Assembly (NCBI GenBank): GCA_030634615.1
Contig: DAOWAL010000025.1
Coordinates: forward strand, 1 to 11,845
Length of the DNA: 11,845 bases
Direction: 5' to 3'
Origin: Candidatus Aenigmatarchaeota archaeon
GTDB lineage: Archaea; Aenigmatarchaeota; Aenigmatarchaeia; QMZP01; QMZT01
Each line of letters begins with the position of its first letter. Positions within the stretch are counted from its first letter, which is position 1. The notes beneath the pieces were generated by a model, which saw nothing but the letters and a program-made list of their open reading frames with translations, ran no database searches and was not told the DNA's origin. Positions 1-6,375 of this stretch are shown one piece after another. A program made the translations under genes and the position numbers.

Positions 1-486
1 GAACGGGTTGTCAGGGTCGTAATCCGTGGGACCGGAAGGCCCTGATACTATCTGGTCTCCGTTGCCTTCAGCGCCTTCGCATGCATCAGGAATATCCTTT
101 GCAGCGGAACTTCCCTGACCTTCTGGATTTAGGGGCTCTAGCTTTGCAGAAAGTCTGTCATAATCAGTAGCGTTTATATCAATAGAATCAAGTGTTTCCC
201 TCATTCTTGTGTAATGATCATATCCGATTATATTTCCACCTTCAGTTAAAATATCTATTTCCCTTTCAAGAGAAGCCATCGCATTTTGATCCTTGCTTAT
301 ATCGATCTTCTCTTCGGGATCTTCTGTTTTGTTAACGGTCGTTTCTCCCGTATCGTTCCATGCCTGTTCAAATGTTTCTCCTGTCATGTTATTATCAGTC
401 TGGTTCTGGGTAGTCGGGGTTTCCATGACTTGCGTGCAGCCGCTCACCAGAACAAGAAGAACTAAAATGATGAAAACCCTCTTCAT
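1..486 (-). CDS. Putative secreted lipoprotein, C-terminus beyond window
   Basis: The frame is open for 162 codons from the ATG at 486 to the window edge, with no stop, so the C-terminus is missing. The N-terminus is a lipoprotein signal: MKR, then a hydrophobic stretch (residues 4-14), then LVSGC with the lipidated Cys at 17. It is followed by a Thr/Gln/Asn-rich linker typical of surface-anchored lipoproteins. The rest is acidic and hydrophilic, with no domain I recognise. A Cys near residue 139 and a Gly/Ser/Pro-rich stretch lie close to the edge. The gene begins 20 bases after the hydrolase stop codon on the same strand, so co-transcription is likely. An AT-rich box near 508-517 on the minus strand could also give it its own leaderless promoter. 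The reading frame and lipobox are seen; function is unknown. Confidence 0.8.
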   Translation of the reverse strand, partial: MKRVFIILVLLVLVSGCTQVMETPTTQNQTDNNMTGETFEQAWNDTGETTVNKTEDPEEKIDISKDQNAMASLEREIDILTEGGNIIGYDHYTRMRETLDSIDINATDYDRLSAKLEPLNPEGQGSSAAKDIPDACEGAEGNGDQIVSGPSGPTDYDPDNPF

Positions 487-506
487 AGTTAATATTTGAT
501 TTGCCA

Positions 507-1385
507 CTACAAATATTCGTCGAAGAATGCCAGGACCCTTCTTTCGTATTCACTCCTTTGCGTTCGGTGTGCAGCCACGTGAGGAGTGTCTGGGACTATC
601 CAGAGTTCCTTGGGTTCTTTTGCGTTGTCGTAGAGAGAGACAGCGTCTTCTGTTCCCACCAGATGGTCCTTGTCACCCTGTATTATCAGCAGGGCGTTAG
701 GGCTGATTTTTCCCGCGTAGTTTATTGGCAAGTTTTCATGTAGATTAAGACCCTGCAATCCGGCGAATATCGGAGTTAAGTAAGCGAGTGGAGGGGGGAA
801 AACATATTTCACGGCCTGAACGATTAACTCGGATCTGTCCGCAAAGGAGCTGTCCGCGATTACTGCACGGATTTCGGAAGTTTGACCAGCAGTTGTGATT
901 GCGGTTGCTCCGCCCATGGAAAATCCTATCACACCTGTGCTCTTGGGATTCACCTCTTTTTTAAGGTATTCTATCGCTGCTTTCAAATCGTCAGGTTCGA
1001 GCCAGCCTAGAGTGGCGAAGTCTCCATCGCTTTCGCCGTGGGCCCGGAAGTCGAAGAGAAAGACTTCATAGCCGCTTCTGTGCAGGAATCCGGCTGCGAA
1101 GAGGACGTTGCCTTTGTTTGACCCGTGGCCGTGGCAGACTATTATCAAAGGACTGGGTTCGTTGTCCTGGACGCTTGGGATAAACCATCCTTTCAGTTGC
1201 GTGCCATCCAAAGAATCGAAAGCCACGTTCTCGTAGCTCATTCCATAATGAGAAGGCGTCCGTATAGCTGACATCCTAAATGGATGAATAATCATAAAGG
1301 AAAGATAGAGGGAAAAGAGTGTCACCAATATTACGAATAAAACCAGAATCAAACCCGCTATTTCCAGGCGTTGCCCAACCTTCAT
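507..1385 (-). CDS. Membrane-anchored alpha/beta hydrolase
   Basis: A 292-residue serine hydrolase of the alpha/beta fold, probably an esterase, lipase or peptidase of unknown substrate. One membrane helix (about residues 8-33) precedes the catalytic domain and probably places it outside the membrane. The oxyanion-hole motif HGHGSN is at 85-90, DFRAHGESDG at 112-121, and the nucleophile elbow GFSMGG puts the catalytic Ser at 156. GDKDHLV supplies the acid (Asp240) and TPHVAA the base (His269), so the triad is complete. Length and motif order fit the family of bem46-like or S9-like hydrolases with an N-terminal helix. The start at 1385 is supported by a TATA-like box about 27 bases upstream. 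A lipoprotein gene follows 20 bases after the stop. Fold is confident; substrate cannot be read from the sequence. Confidence 0.92.
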   Translation of the reverse strand: MKVGQRLEIAGLILVLFVILVTLFSLYLSFMIIHPFRMSAIRTPSHYGMSYENVAFDSLDGTQLKGWFIPSVQDNEPSPLIIVCHGHGSNKGNVLFAAGFLHRSGYEVFLFDFRAHGESDGDFATLGWLEPDDLKAAIEYLKKEVNPKSTGVIGFSMGGATAITTAGQTSEIRAVIADSSFADRSELIVQAVKYVFPPPLAYLTPIFAGLQGLNLHENLPINYAGKISPNALLIIQGDKDHLVGTEDAVSLYDNAKEPKELWIVPDTPHVAAHRTQRSEYERRVLAFFDEYL

Positions 1386-1406
1386 ATTAATACTTGGTCG
1401 CGGTTC

Positions 1407-1417
1407 GGTTAAAAATG
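1407..1417 (-). promoter_or_regulatory. TATA-like box for the hydrolase gene
   Basis: On the minus strand this reads CATTTTTAACC, centred about 27 bases before the ATG at 1385. That spacing puts the transcription start at or next to the ATG, so the mRNA would be leaderless. Confidence 0.5.
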
Positions 1418-1556
1418 ATTAGGAACAATATCTTTTTTTTAAAATGAATTATAAAATAATCTAATGAGATTACCAGAGAACCTTTCTCAGTATTTCAGAA
1501 AAGTTCATAATATTACTTTTAGATTCATTCAGGGTAGGGAAGAAGTCGAAGTGATT

Positions 1557-1582
1557 ATCGGTTTTTACCGAAAGAAATCGGT
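1557..1582. promoter_or_regulatory. Triple half-site (ATCGGT / ACCGA / ATCGGT), possible operator
   Basis: ATCGGT occurs at 1557-1562 and again at 1577-1582, exactly 20 bp apart. Between them, at 1567-1571, lies the inverted copy ACCGA. The middle element can pair with either outer one (loops of 4 and 6). The cluster ends just before the probable TATA box of the gene starting at 1616, a plausible place for a transcription factor. The repeats are seen; the operator role is inferred. Confidence 0.4.
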
Positions 1583-1584
1583 AT

Positions 1585-1592
1585 GTTTAATA
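1585..1592 (+). promoter_or_regulatory. TATA-like box (GTTTAATA) for the 1616 gene
   Basis: GTTTAATA is centred about 27 bases before the ATG at 1616. It overlaps the alternative upstream ATG at 1583, which argues that 1583 is promoter and not coding sequence. Confidence 0.5.
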
Positions 1593-1615
1593 GGGAACCT
1601 GAACAAATTATATTT

Positions 1616-2281
1616 ATGAAGTATGCTAGTGTTATCACATTCATTTTCTTTATGGGGCTGTTTTTCTCTCTGGCTTCACAGAACGCCTCGGCAGATCTTC
1701 TAGTTGAAGGTTACAAGAGTGTTGGCTACTGTTTTGAGATATCTAACATAGACGATTATCCTGATTACATTTTTTTACTCGTTCCGACAATCATGGGCGG
1801 TAATCAAATTATCGTTGATGATCAATGTATGCATTTTTACAAACACGCTTCCCCAAAAATTTATGCTGTCGAAAAAACAACTTTCAACCAAGAGGAGCTG
1901 GAATCATTCAATGAAAAAAATTCTATCCCTTCAGATATTGTAATTCGATCTGTTGGCCAAGTTATTGATACTGACCCTACCAACAGAGTTAAAGATGTTA
2001 TGGAGATAATTTCACTTACTAGTGAAAAACTTGAAATTCACAAATCTAAAACAGTCTACACATACGAAGATGGAACTATAGAAGAACAGAATTATGTATC
2101 TCAGAATACAAGACCTCCTGCGTCAAGAAAACCATTGATACCTTTAAGTTACACTGGTCTTACGATTGCTGTGCCGTTATTAGCGATAATTCTAATAGTT
2201 ATCATAGTGGCTGTTAGAAAATTCAGGAGAAAGAAAAATGCTCAATTACCTGTTGGCACTGGTCCTGACAATAGTAGTTGA
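1616..2281 (+). CDS. Secreted protein with C-terminal membrane anchor, unknown function
   Basis: The 221-residue product starts with a signal peptide: MK, a hydrophobic core to about residue 20, and a cleavage site NASA/D after residue 26. An extracellular domain of about 150 residues follows, containing YCFEISNIDDYPDYIF and one further Cys in DDQCMHF, which could form a disulfide. A single membrane helix (about 178-200) and a basic tail RKFRRKKN end the protein. An ATG in frame at 1583 would add 11 polar residues before the signal peptide and would place the start inside the TATA-like box, so 1616 is preferred. The next gene overlaps the last 44 bases, indicating translational coupling and a joint function. 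I do not recognise the domain. The CFEI...DYPDY motif beside a small multi-span partner suggests a conserved two-gene unit, but that is inference. Confidence 0.82.
   Translation: MKYASVITFIFFMGLFFSLASQNASADLLVEGYKSVGYCFEISNIDDYPDYIFLLVPTIMGGNQIIVDDQCMHFYKHASPKIYAVEKTTFNQEELESFNEKNSIPSDIVIRSVGQVIDTDPTNRVKDVMEIISLTSEKLEIHKSKTVYTYEDGTIEEQNYVSQNTRPPASRKPLIPLSYTGLTIAVPLLAIILIVIIVAVRKFRRKKNAQLPVGTGPDNSS
2225..2230 (+). promoter_or_regulatory. SD site (AGGAGA) for the overlapping gene at 2238
   Basis: AGGAGA lies inside the upstream coding sequence, 7 bases before the ATG at 2238. It supports that start despite the 44-base gene overlap. Confidence 0.65.
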
Positions 2282-2540
2282 ATTTATAATAATCAGCTTT
2301 TTTATCAGAAAGAAATACATTAGTATTTTTCTATATTCTGCTCTCATAAACTGCTTTACATGGCCAATTGCTAACTACTTCTATGGTGGGAATTTCAGTA
2401 ACTTTATAATTATAGAAATGGCTGTCTTCCTAGTAGAAGGTGTTTTGATAAAGTTGCTTTTTGAAATCAATTACAAGAAAGCTTTTCTCATAGCTTTCGT
2501 GGCTAATATAGTTACAGCTTTTATGACATTTCTTTTCTGA
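2238..2540 (+). CDS. Small multi-span membrane protein, unknown function
   Basis: A 100-residue, almost entirely hydrophobic protein with three to four predicted membrane helices (about 3-24, 28-48, 55-75, 81-99). Features that look conserved are INCFTWPIANYF in the second helix, a Glu followed by VFLVEG (two Glu in one helix), and AFVANIVTA in the last. Polar residues at such positions suggest a structural or channel-like role. The gene begins inside the preceding one, with its own SD site, so the two are co-expressed and the proteins may interact in the membrane. Overlap with an anchored secreted partner is the main clue to function. No transporter or enzyme signature is visible. Confidence 0.78.
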   Translation: MLNYLLALVLTIVVEFIIISFFIRKKYISIFLYSALINCFTWPIANYFYGGNFSNFIIIEMAVFLVEGVLIKLLFEINYKKAFLIAFVANIVTAFMTFLF

Positions 2541-2574
2541 CAAATGTTTTGAGAAATACTTGTTCAGAGGAATT

Positions 2575-2814
2575 TCATTCTCTTGGTAGTTTGTTCCAAT
2601 TTTCAGTAAGTATTCTGTACCAGCCGAGACCAATAAATGTTTCTGTTTCTACATCTTTGATAATGTCATCTGGTGTTATCTTCAACTCTTGTAATGACGT
2701 TTTGGGTGTCAGTTCACTTAAATAACCGTCTATCCATCCCACGTAAAGATCTTTATACGTTTTTAGATAATCTAAAAGTTCATTCTTCATCGGAAGTCTT
2801 ACTTCGTCATTCAT
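2575..2814 (-). CDS. Small hypothetical protein
   Basis: A 79-residue soluble, acidic protein, MNDEVRLPMKNELLDY and onward, with aromatic patches YVGWIDGYLSEL and GLGWYRIL. No family is recognised. Support comes from a TATA-like box (2838-2845, minus strand) 24-31 bases before the ATG, matching the leaderless pattern of neighbouring genes, and from a plausible amphipathic composition. It is convergent with the membrane gene ending at 2540 (34-base gap) and divergent from the transporter at 2961. An overlapping minus-strand frame at 2430-2633 is in a different register and lacks such a promoter. An internal Met at residue 9 is an alternative start. Confidence 0.6.
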   Translation of the reverse strand: MNDEVRLPMKNELLDYLKTYKDLYVGWIDGYLSELTPKTSLQELKITPDDIIKDVETETFIGLGWYRILTENWNKLPRE

Positions 2815-2837
2815 GTTTACCTAAAGTATGTAAAATC

Positions 2838-2845
2838 TTAAAAAA
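2838..2845 (-). promoter_or_regulatory. TATA-like box for the 2814 gene
   Basis: Reads TTTTTTAA on the minus strand, centred about 27 bases before the ATG at 2814, consistent with a leaderless transcript. Confidence 0.45.
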
Positions 2846-2929
2846 CGATGTTTATCCAAGACTTATATCGGGGCTTCTCCAAAATATTTACTATGAAACA
2901 CGTGGTTGACAAGTGGGATTTCTTCATTG

Positions 2930-2941
2930 TTTAATTAAATA
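2930..2941 (+). promoter_or_regulatory. TATA box for the DASS transporter gene
   Basis: TTTAATTAAATA is centred about 25 bases before the ATG at 2961, so the predicted transcription start coincides with the start codon. No SD motif precedes the ATG. Confidence 0.55.
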
Positions 2942-2960
2942 GTTTTTACATAAACTTATT

Positions 2961-4292
2961 ATGGACAAGAGAAGAATCTCTGTATTCATTCTTGCCGCCT
3001 TGCTTGCGGTGACCACATACCTTGCCCCACTCCAGCTGGACATGGGGGCAAAGATAGTGCTCGCAATAATGGTTCTTGCGATGGTGCTGTGGGTTTCAGA
3101 GACCATCCCGCTCCATGCCACAGCAATTATTGTCGTCTTCCTGTTGGTCGTTGTGGCTGGAATTTCCCCAAAGGATGCCTTCACTCCGTTCTTTGACCCA
3201 GTAGTGGTCCTGCTCCTTGGAGGCTTTGTCCTAGCAAGGGCACTGATCAAACACAATCTTGACGAATTCATAGCAATGAAGTTCCTGGACAAGTTCGGCT
3301 CCTCCCCGAGGATGTTCCTCCTGGGGATGATGTACATAACGGCCTTCCTCTCAATGTGGATCAGCAACACGGCATCAACTGCTGTCCTCCTGCCAATTGC
3401 CATAGTTGTGCTTTCGGACAACGGGCTCAAGGCCCTCAAGTCCAATTATGGGAAGTCAATGGTATTGGGGATAGCATTTGCCGCAACCACTGGCGGGGTG
3501 GGAACCCTGCTAGGATCAACCCCAAACTTGATTGCCGCCAAGTTCCTGACAGAATCAGGGATCCAGTTCGGCTTCAACGAATGGCTCTTCTATGGCCTCC
3601 CCATAGCAATAATATTCATACCCATTGTCTGGTTCGTCCTCACAACAATCTTCAGGCCGGAGATCCAGTCCCTAAAAAGAAAGAAATACGACAAGAAACT
3701 GACAAGGGAGCAGAAGCTTGTCCTGCTGGTTTTTACCATAACAGTCTGTATGTGGCTCTCCAAACCCCTGCATGGGATAGCCAACAGCATAGTGGCTCTT
3801 ATCCCCATAATCCTCCTATACCTCATGAACCTCCTGGACACCAAGGACTTCTCCAAGGTCAACTGGGGGACACTCATCCTCATAGGCGGAGGCCTCTCCC
3901 TCGGACTGGCCATCCAGGCAACTGGCCTGGACATGGCAATAGCCGATTTGATGAAGGTTCTGCTCCTGGGACAGCCGATCCTGTTCATGTTCATGATAAT
4001 CGCAACATTCGGGATCATCCTTACGACATTCGCCAGCAACACTGCAGCTGCCGCTGTCATGATTCCGATCATGATACCGTTGGCTGAACTGTTGAACATT
4101 GACCCTAGGATCCCTGTGCTTATAATCGCGATCATAGTATCAATGGACTACCTGTTACCGGTAGGGACCCCACCATCGGCCATAGCATATTCCTCCGGTT
4201 ATGTCCGTGTAAAGGACATGCTAAAGGGAGGATTCCTACTCACAATCTTGGCAATACTTCTTGTGAGTGTCATCGCCTTCCTCATCTGGTGA
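2961..4292 (+). CDS. DASS/SLC13-family sodium:anion (dicarboxylate or sulfate) symporter
   Basis: A 443-residue inner-membrane transporter of the divalent anion:sodium symporter family, with about 11 hydrophobic segments. Both family SNT motifs are present: S135-N136-T137 in WISNTASTAVLLPI and S359-N360-T361 in ASNTAAAAVMIPI. In known structures these loops bind sodium and the carboxylate. The C-terminal motif PVGTPPSAIAYSSGYV is also typical. Substrate could be succinate, malate, related dicarboxylates, citrate or sulfate; the sequence alone does not decide. Length is normal and no break is seen. Base composition is odd: bases 3841-3900 are 60% G+C by hand count, against 17% in 5521-5580 of a nearby gene. 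C/G-ending codons (CTC, CTG, ATC, GTC) dominate and Arg is mainly AGG. This suggests acquisition from a GC-richer donor. A diverged DASS remnant lies directly downstream. Confidence 0.93.
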   Translation: MDKRRISVFILAALLAVTTYLAPLQLDMGAKIVLAIMVLAMVLWVSETIPLHATAIIVVFLLVVVAGISPKDAFTPFFDPVVVLLLGGFVLARALIKHNLDEFIAMKFLDKFGSSPRMFLLGMMYITAFLSMWISNTASTAVLLPIAIVVLSDNGLKALKSNYGKSMVLGIAFAATTGGVGTLLGSTPNLIAAKFLTESGIQFGFNEWLFYGLPIAIIFIPIVWFVLTTIFRPEIQSLKRKKYDKKLTREQKLVLLVFTITVCMWLSKPLHGIANSIVALIPIILLYLMNLLDTKDFSKVNWGTLILIGGGLSLGLAIQATGLDMAIADLMKVLLLGQPILFMFMIIATFGIILTTFASNTAAAAVMIPIMIPLAELLNIDPRIPVLIIAIIVSMDYLLPVGTPPSAIAYSSGYVRVKDMLKGGFLLTILAILLVSVIAFLIW

Positions 4293-4297
4293 GCCGG

Positions 4298-4306
4298 ATT
4301 TATTTA
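4298..4306 (+). promoter_or_regulatory. TATA-like box before the DASS remnant
   Basis: ATTTATTTAA lies about 25 bases before the ATG at 4327, the same spacing as at the working promoters here. It may be the leftover promoter of the decayed transporter gene, or a start point for a short RNA. Confidence 0.35.
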
Positions 4307-4326
4307 ACCAAAACAAAATATTAGCC

Positions 4327-4538
4327 ATGGCTGGAGATTCGATCATTCCAAGACCCAAAAGATAGCCAAGCTTGCTGGTATCGGAGTCTCACTCGATTTC
4401 ATAATGCCAAGCGGTACTCCGCCGACAACAATAGCATATGCCACAAAATATGTTAAACTCAAAGACTTACTAAAAGCAGGATTTTTGGTATCAATAGCCG
4501 CCATAATAATATGTACAATAATAGCAATATCGATTTAG
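4327..4538 (+). pseudogene. Decayed DASS-family transporter, C-terminal remnant
   Basis: From about 4359 to the TAG at 4536-4538 the sequence encodes 59 residues that align end to end with the C-terminus of the intact transporter upstream. It has VSLDFIMPSGTPPTTIAYA against VSMDYLLPVGTPPSAIAYS, followed by YVKLKDLLKAGFL against YVRVKDMLKGGFL. The rest of the gene, including both SNT motifs, is absent. A promoter-spaced ATG at 4327 opens a different frame, MAGDSIIPRPKR then stop. Either a large internal deletion joined the old 5' end to the 3' end out of frame, or a one-base shift in the A-run near 4357-4360 broke a short fusion. The remnant is AT-richer than the intact copy and uses ATA codons, so it is a diverged paralogue and not a recent duplicate. 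The protein similarity is clear; the history is inferred. Confidence 0.75.
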
Positions 4539-4550
4539 TTTTTCTCTTGT

Positions 4551-4793
4551 TTAATCAAGCAATCCACCTCTTGAAATGTCGATTACTACCATTAGTATTG
4601 CAACAAATATTACAACATTCCCAACAGTGTCAAATGGCTCAGGAAATGTCTGGGTAAGTGCGGTCATTTTAAGAAGTGTTCCGAATATCGCAGCAATGGC
4701 ACCAGCTGATGCTACTTTGTAAGGGCCTTTCAAAAGTTTGGCTGCTTTATCTAAAACCTTTGCAACTTTGTCGAGTGTTGTTGACTTTGCCAT
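4551..4793 (-). CDS. Small membrane protein, unknown function
   Basis: An 80-residue protein with a Lys-rich amphipathic N-terminus (AKSTTLDKVAKVLDKAAKLLKG) followed by two hydrophobic segments, about residues 27-47 and 56-73. The connecting loop contains FPEPFD and the C-terminus is ISRGGLLD. A longer frame could begin at TTG codons near 4853 or an ATG at 4838. The ATG at 4793 is preferred because a TATA-like box (4817-4824, minus strand) sits about 27 bases upstream. The gene is divergent from the coiled-coil gene at 4884 and ends 12 bases beyond the transporter remnant, convergent with it. No family is recognised. The shared promoter region suggests co-regulation with the coiled-coil protein. 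Confidence 0.68.
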   Translation of the reverse strand: MAKSTTLDKVAKVLDKAAKLLKGPYKVASAGAIAAIFGTLLKMTALTQTFPEPFDTVGNVVIFVAILMVVIDISRGGLLD

Positions 4794-4808
4794 AATTAGA
4801 ATTTGTGT

Positions 4809-4864
4809 AAGGTTGGTTATATTGATATGTTTAAACATTGATTCTAACAACAACCTTTAAAATA
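4809..4864. promoter_or_regulatory. Symmetric divergent promoter region with nested inverted repeats
   Basis: Two TATA-like boxes point outward: 4817-4824 (minus, for the gene starting at 4793) and 4856-4864 (plus, TTTAAAATA, for the ATG at 4884). Between them is a perfect 12-bp palindrome, ATGTTTAAACAT, at 4827-4838. Around it, almost concentrically, are the 7-bp inverted arms AAGGTTG (4809-4815) and CAACCTT (4851-4857). The repeats are seen; a common regulator is inferred. Confidence 0.45.
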
Positions 4865-4883
4865 CCAAAGTAAATTAAAGTCT

Positions 4884-6167
4884 ATGGGTTTTTTTGATTT
4901 CATGCGGAGCGGAAATAAGATAAAGGTTGAAGAGACAGCCGAACCGCAAAGTATGGGTAGTGTTGAAGTTAATCTTGTCAGGGAAAAAGTAATGGAATAT
5001 ATTTCTGAACAGATGGAAAAGGAACGCGAAAAGACAAAAGAACTCTATGTTAAAATCAAAGATGATTTTCGTCAAATAAAAAAACTGAACAATGAACTTT
5101 GGGAAAAGAAATTCAAAAGTGGCGAACGTATGGATGTTCCAATTAATATGATAAAAGACAACTATGCAAAAAAGACATTATCTCTTATGAACAATGCACC
5201 TGAAATAAACACATTTGATTATTCTGATATAAATACATTTTGTTCTAGCACTGACAGGATTTTGAAGGAGATGAGAAATCTTCCTGCAAAGCAGGTTGTT
5301 TTGCTTTCAAATTATTTCAAGGGTCAGACATCAAAGATTATAAAGACACTAAAGTCAATAGAGGATCGCAAAAAAGAAATGGAAGAATTGTTGCAAGGAA
5401 AAGCTCTCTTCATAGATGGTGAAATAAACACACGAAATGACAAAATATTCCAACTCATAAAAAGAGTTAAAGATTTGGAATCTCAGGAAAAAACATTAAC
5501 AGAAAAAATAGAAAATAAAAAAAATGAAGTTACTGAAAAAGAAAAAGAAATAAATGATTTTTTAAAAGGTAAAGAATTTAGTGACTATGAGAATCTGGGA
5601 ACCGAAGCAAGTGATTTCGAAAAAGAAAGAATGAAAATAGAAGCTGATATAAGAGATGAAATATCTGGTGTTAAAAGACCTCTTAAAAAATTGGAGCATA
5701 ATCTTAGAACAAACAGGTCCATTACGAAGGATAAACTTTTACTCTGCTCTAAGATTTCAAAATCACCTCTCAAAGTTCTTTTAGAAAATGGTGATTCAGT
5801 ACTTAAGGAAGCTTTAGTTAAACTAAGAGAAATAAACATGAAAGACGACGAAAAAATTCATGTCGAAGAGCTCGTGACAAAAATAAATAACGGATACATT
5901 TCAAAACTCATAGATAAATACAAATGGACTGAAGTCCAGATTGCAGACAGAAAAGAAGAAGAAGGAAAATCTGATATACTCGAAAGAAAAGCCACAAAAC
6001 AACGAGAGCTTGAAAACAAGAAAAAAGAAGTTACAGAATTTGAAAAGGATAAAGAAAAAATAGTAATCAACAAAAATGAAACGTCAGAGACCGTAACAGA
6101 AGAAATCAAAAAACTTGAAGAACTTGTTCTAAGAGAAATAAATCTTAAGGTTGAAATAACTTTTTAA
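4884..6167 (+). CDS. Coiled-coil protein, unknown function
   Basis: A 427-residue, highly charged, Lys/Glu-rich protein with long heptad-like stretches at about residues 32-75, 150-235 and 355-420. A more globular part (about 255-350) lies between the last two. The N-terminus MGFFDFMRSGNK is amphipathic and could bind a membrane or partner. No signal peptide or membrane helix is seen. No Walker A/B motif is present, so it is not an SMC or Rad50 ATPase by itself. The codons are very AT-rich (17% G+C in 5521-5580), which also favours Lys/Glu/Asn/Ile. The start is supported by a TATA-like box about 24 bases upstream, with no SD motif. It is divergent from an 80-residue membrane protein through a symmetric promoter region. 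A scaffold or cytoskeletal-type role is conceivable but not shown. Confidence 0.8.
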   Translation: MGFFDFMRSGNKIKVEETAEPQSMGSVEVNLVREKVMEYISEQMEKEREKTKELYVKIKDDFRQIKKLNNELWEKKFKSGERMDVPINMIKDNYAKKTLSLMNNAPEINTFDYSDINTFCSSTDRILKEMRNLPAKQVVLLSNYFKGQTSKIIKTLKSIEDRKKEMEELLQGKALFIDGEINTRNDKIFQLIKRVKDLESQEKTLTEKIENKKNEVTEKEKEINDFLKGKEFSDYENLGTEASDFEKERMKIEADIRDEISGVKRPLKKLEHNLRTNRSITKDKLLLCSKISKSPLKVLLENGDSVLKEALVKLREINMKDDEKIHVEELVTKINNGYISKLIDKYKWTEVQIADRKEEEGKSDILERKATKQRELENKKKEVTEFEKDKEKIVINKNETSETVTEEIKKLEELVLREINLKVEITF

Positions 6168-6286
6168 TCGGTTTGTATATATTCTTATCTAAGGATTTAC
6201 GAATATAATTAAAGGGTTTATCATATTTACATGATTTGTGGCCATTTGTATTTCCGTTAAGGGTTTCTCCTCTTGGTAAATAATTC

Positions 6287-6300
6287 CGTTTTTTCTTTTT
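6287..6300 (+). terminator. T-rich tract, possible terminator of the coiled-coil gene
   Basis: A run of T broken by one C (6289-6300) lies about 120 bases after the stop codon at 6167. Archaeal transcription often ends on such T-rich tracts without a hairpin. Position and composition only; weak. Confidence 0.3.
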
Positions 6301-6308
6301 CATTGAAA

Positions 6309-6375
6309 ATTTTATAGAGTTTAGAAATTTAAAGTAGGTATGTTCAGAGAAGTTTTTGCTACATTAAGGTGTTAG
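6309..6375 (+). other. Orphan promoter and 11-codon leaderless mini-ORF
   Basis: A TATA-like box (AATTTTATAG, 6309-6318) lies about 27 bases before an ATG at 6340. That ATG opens only MFREVFATLRC before a TAG at 6375, which overlaps the 3' end of aspS on the other strand. The spacing matches the leaderless genes of this window. It could be the severed 5' end of a lost gene, the start of an antisense RNA to aspS, or chance in an AT-rich gap. Apart from this and the T-tract, nothing is seen in 6168-6363. Confidence 0.3.

Noticed and set aside
985..1000. GGTTCGAGCC, similar to a tRNA T-arm.
   Set aside because: It lies inside the hydrolase coding sequence, and no acceptor or anticodon stem is found around it.
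1583..1615. Upstream ATG at 1583 as start of the anchored secreted protein.
   Set aside because: It would put 11 polar residues before the signal peptide and overlap the TATA-like box for the start at 1616.
2430..2633. A 67-codon minus-strand frame.
   Set aside because: It overlaps the membrane gene ending at 2540 and the 3' end of the small gene at 2575-2814. It has no promoter at the usual spacing and its composition looks like an antisense shadow.
2924..4135. Long frames in other registers and on the opposite strand across the transporter gene.
   Set aside because: High G+C reduces chance stops. Only the 2961-4292 frame has the membrane pattern and both SNT motifs.
4809..4857. Outer inverted arms as an intrinsic terminator hairpin.
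   Set aside because: The 7-bp arms are 35 bases apart with no T-run following, and they lie between divergent promoters, so an operator is more likely.
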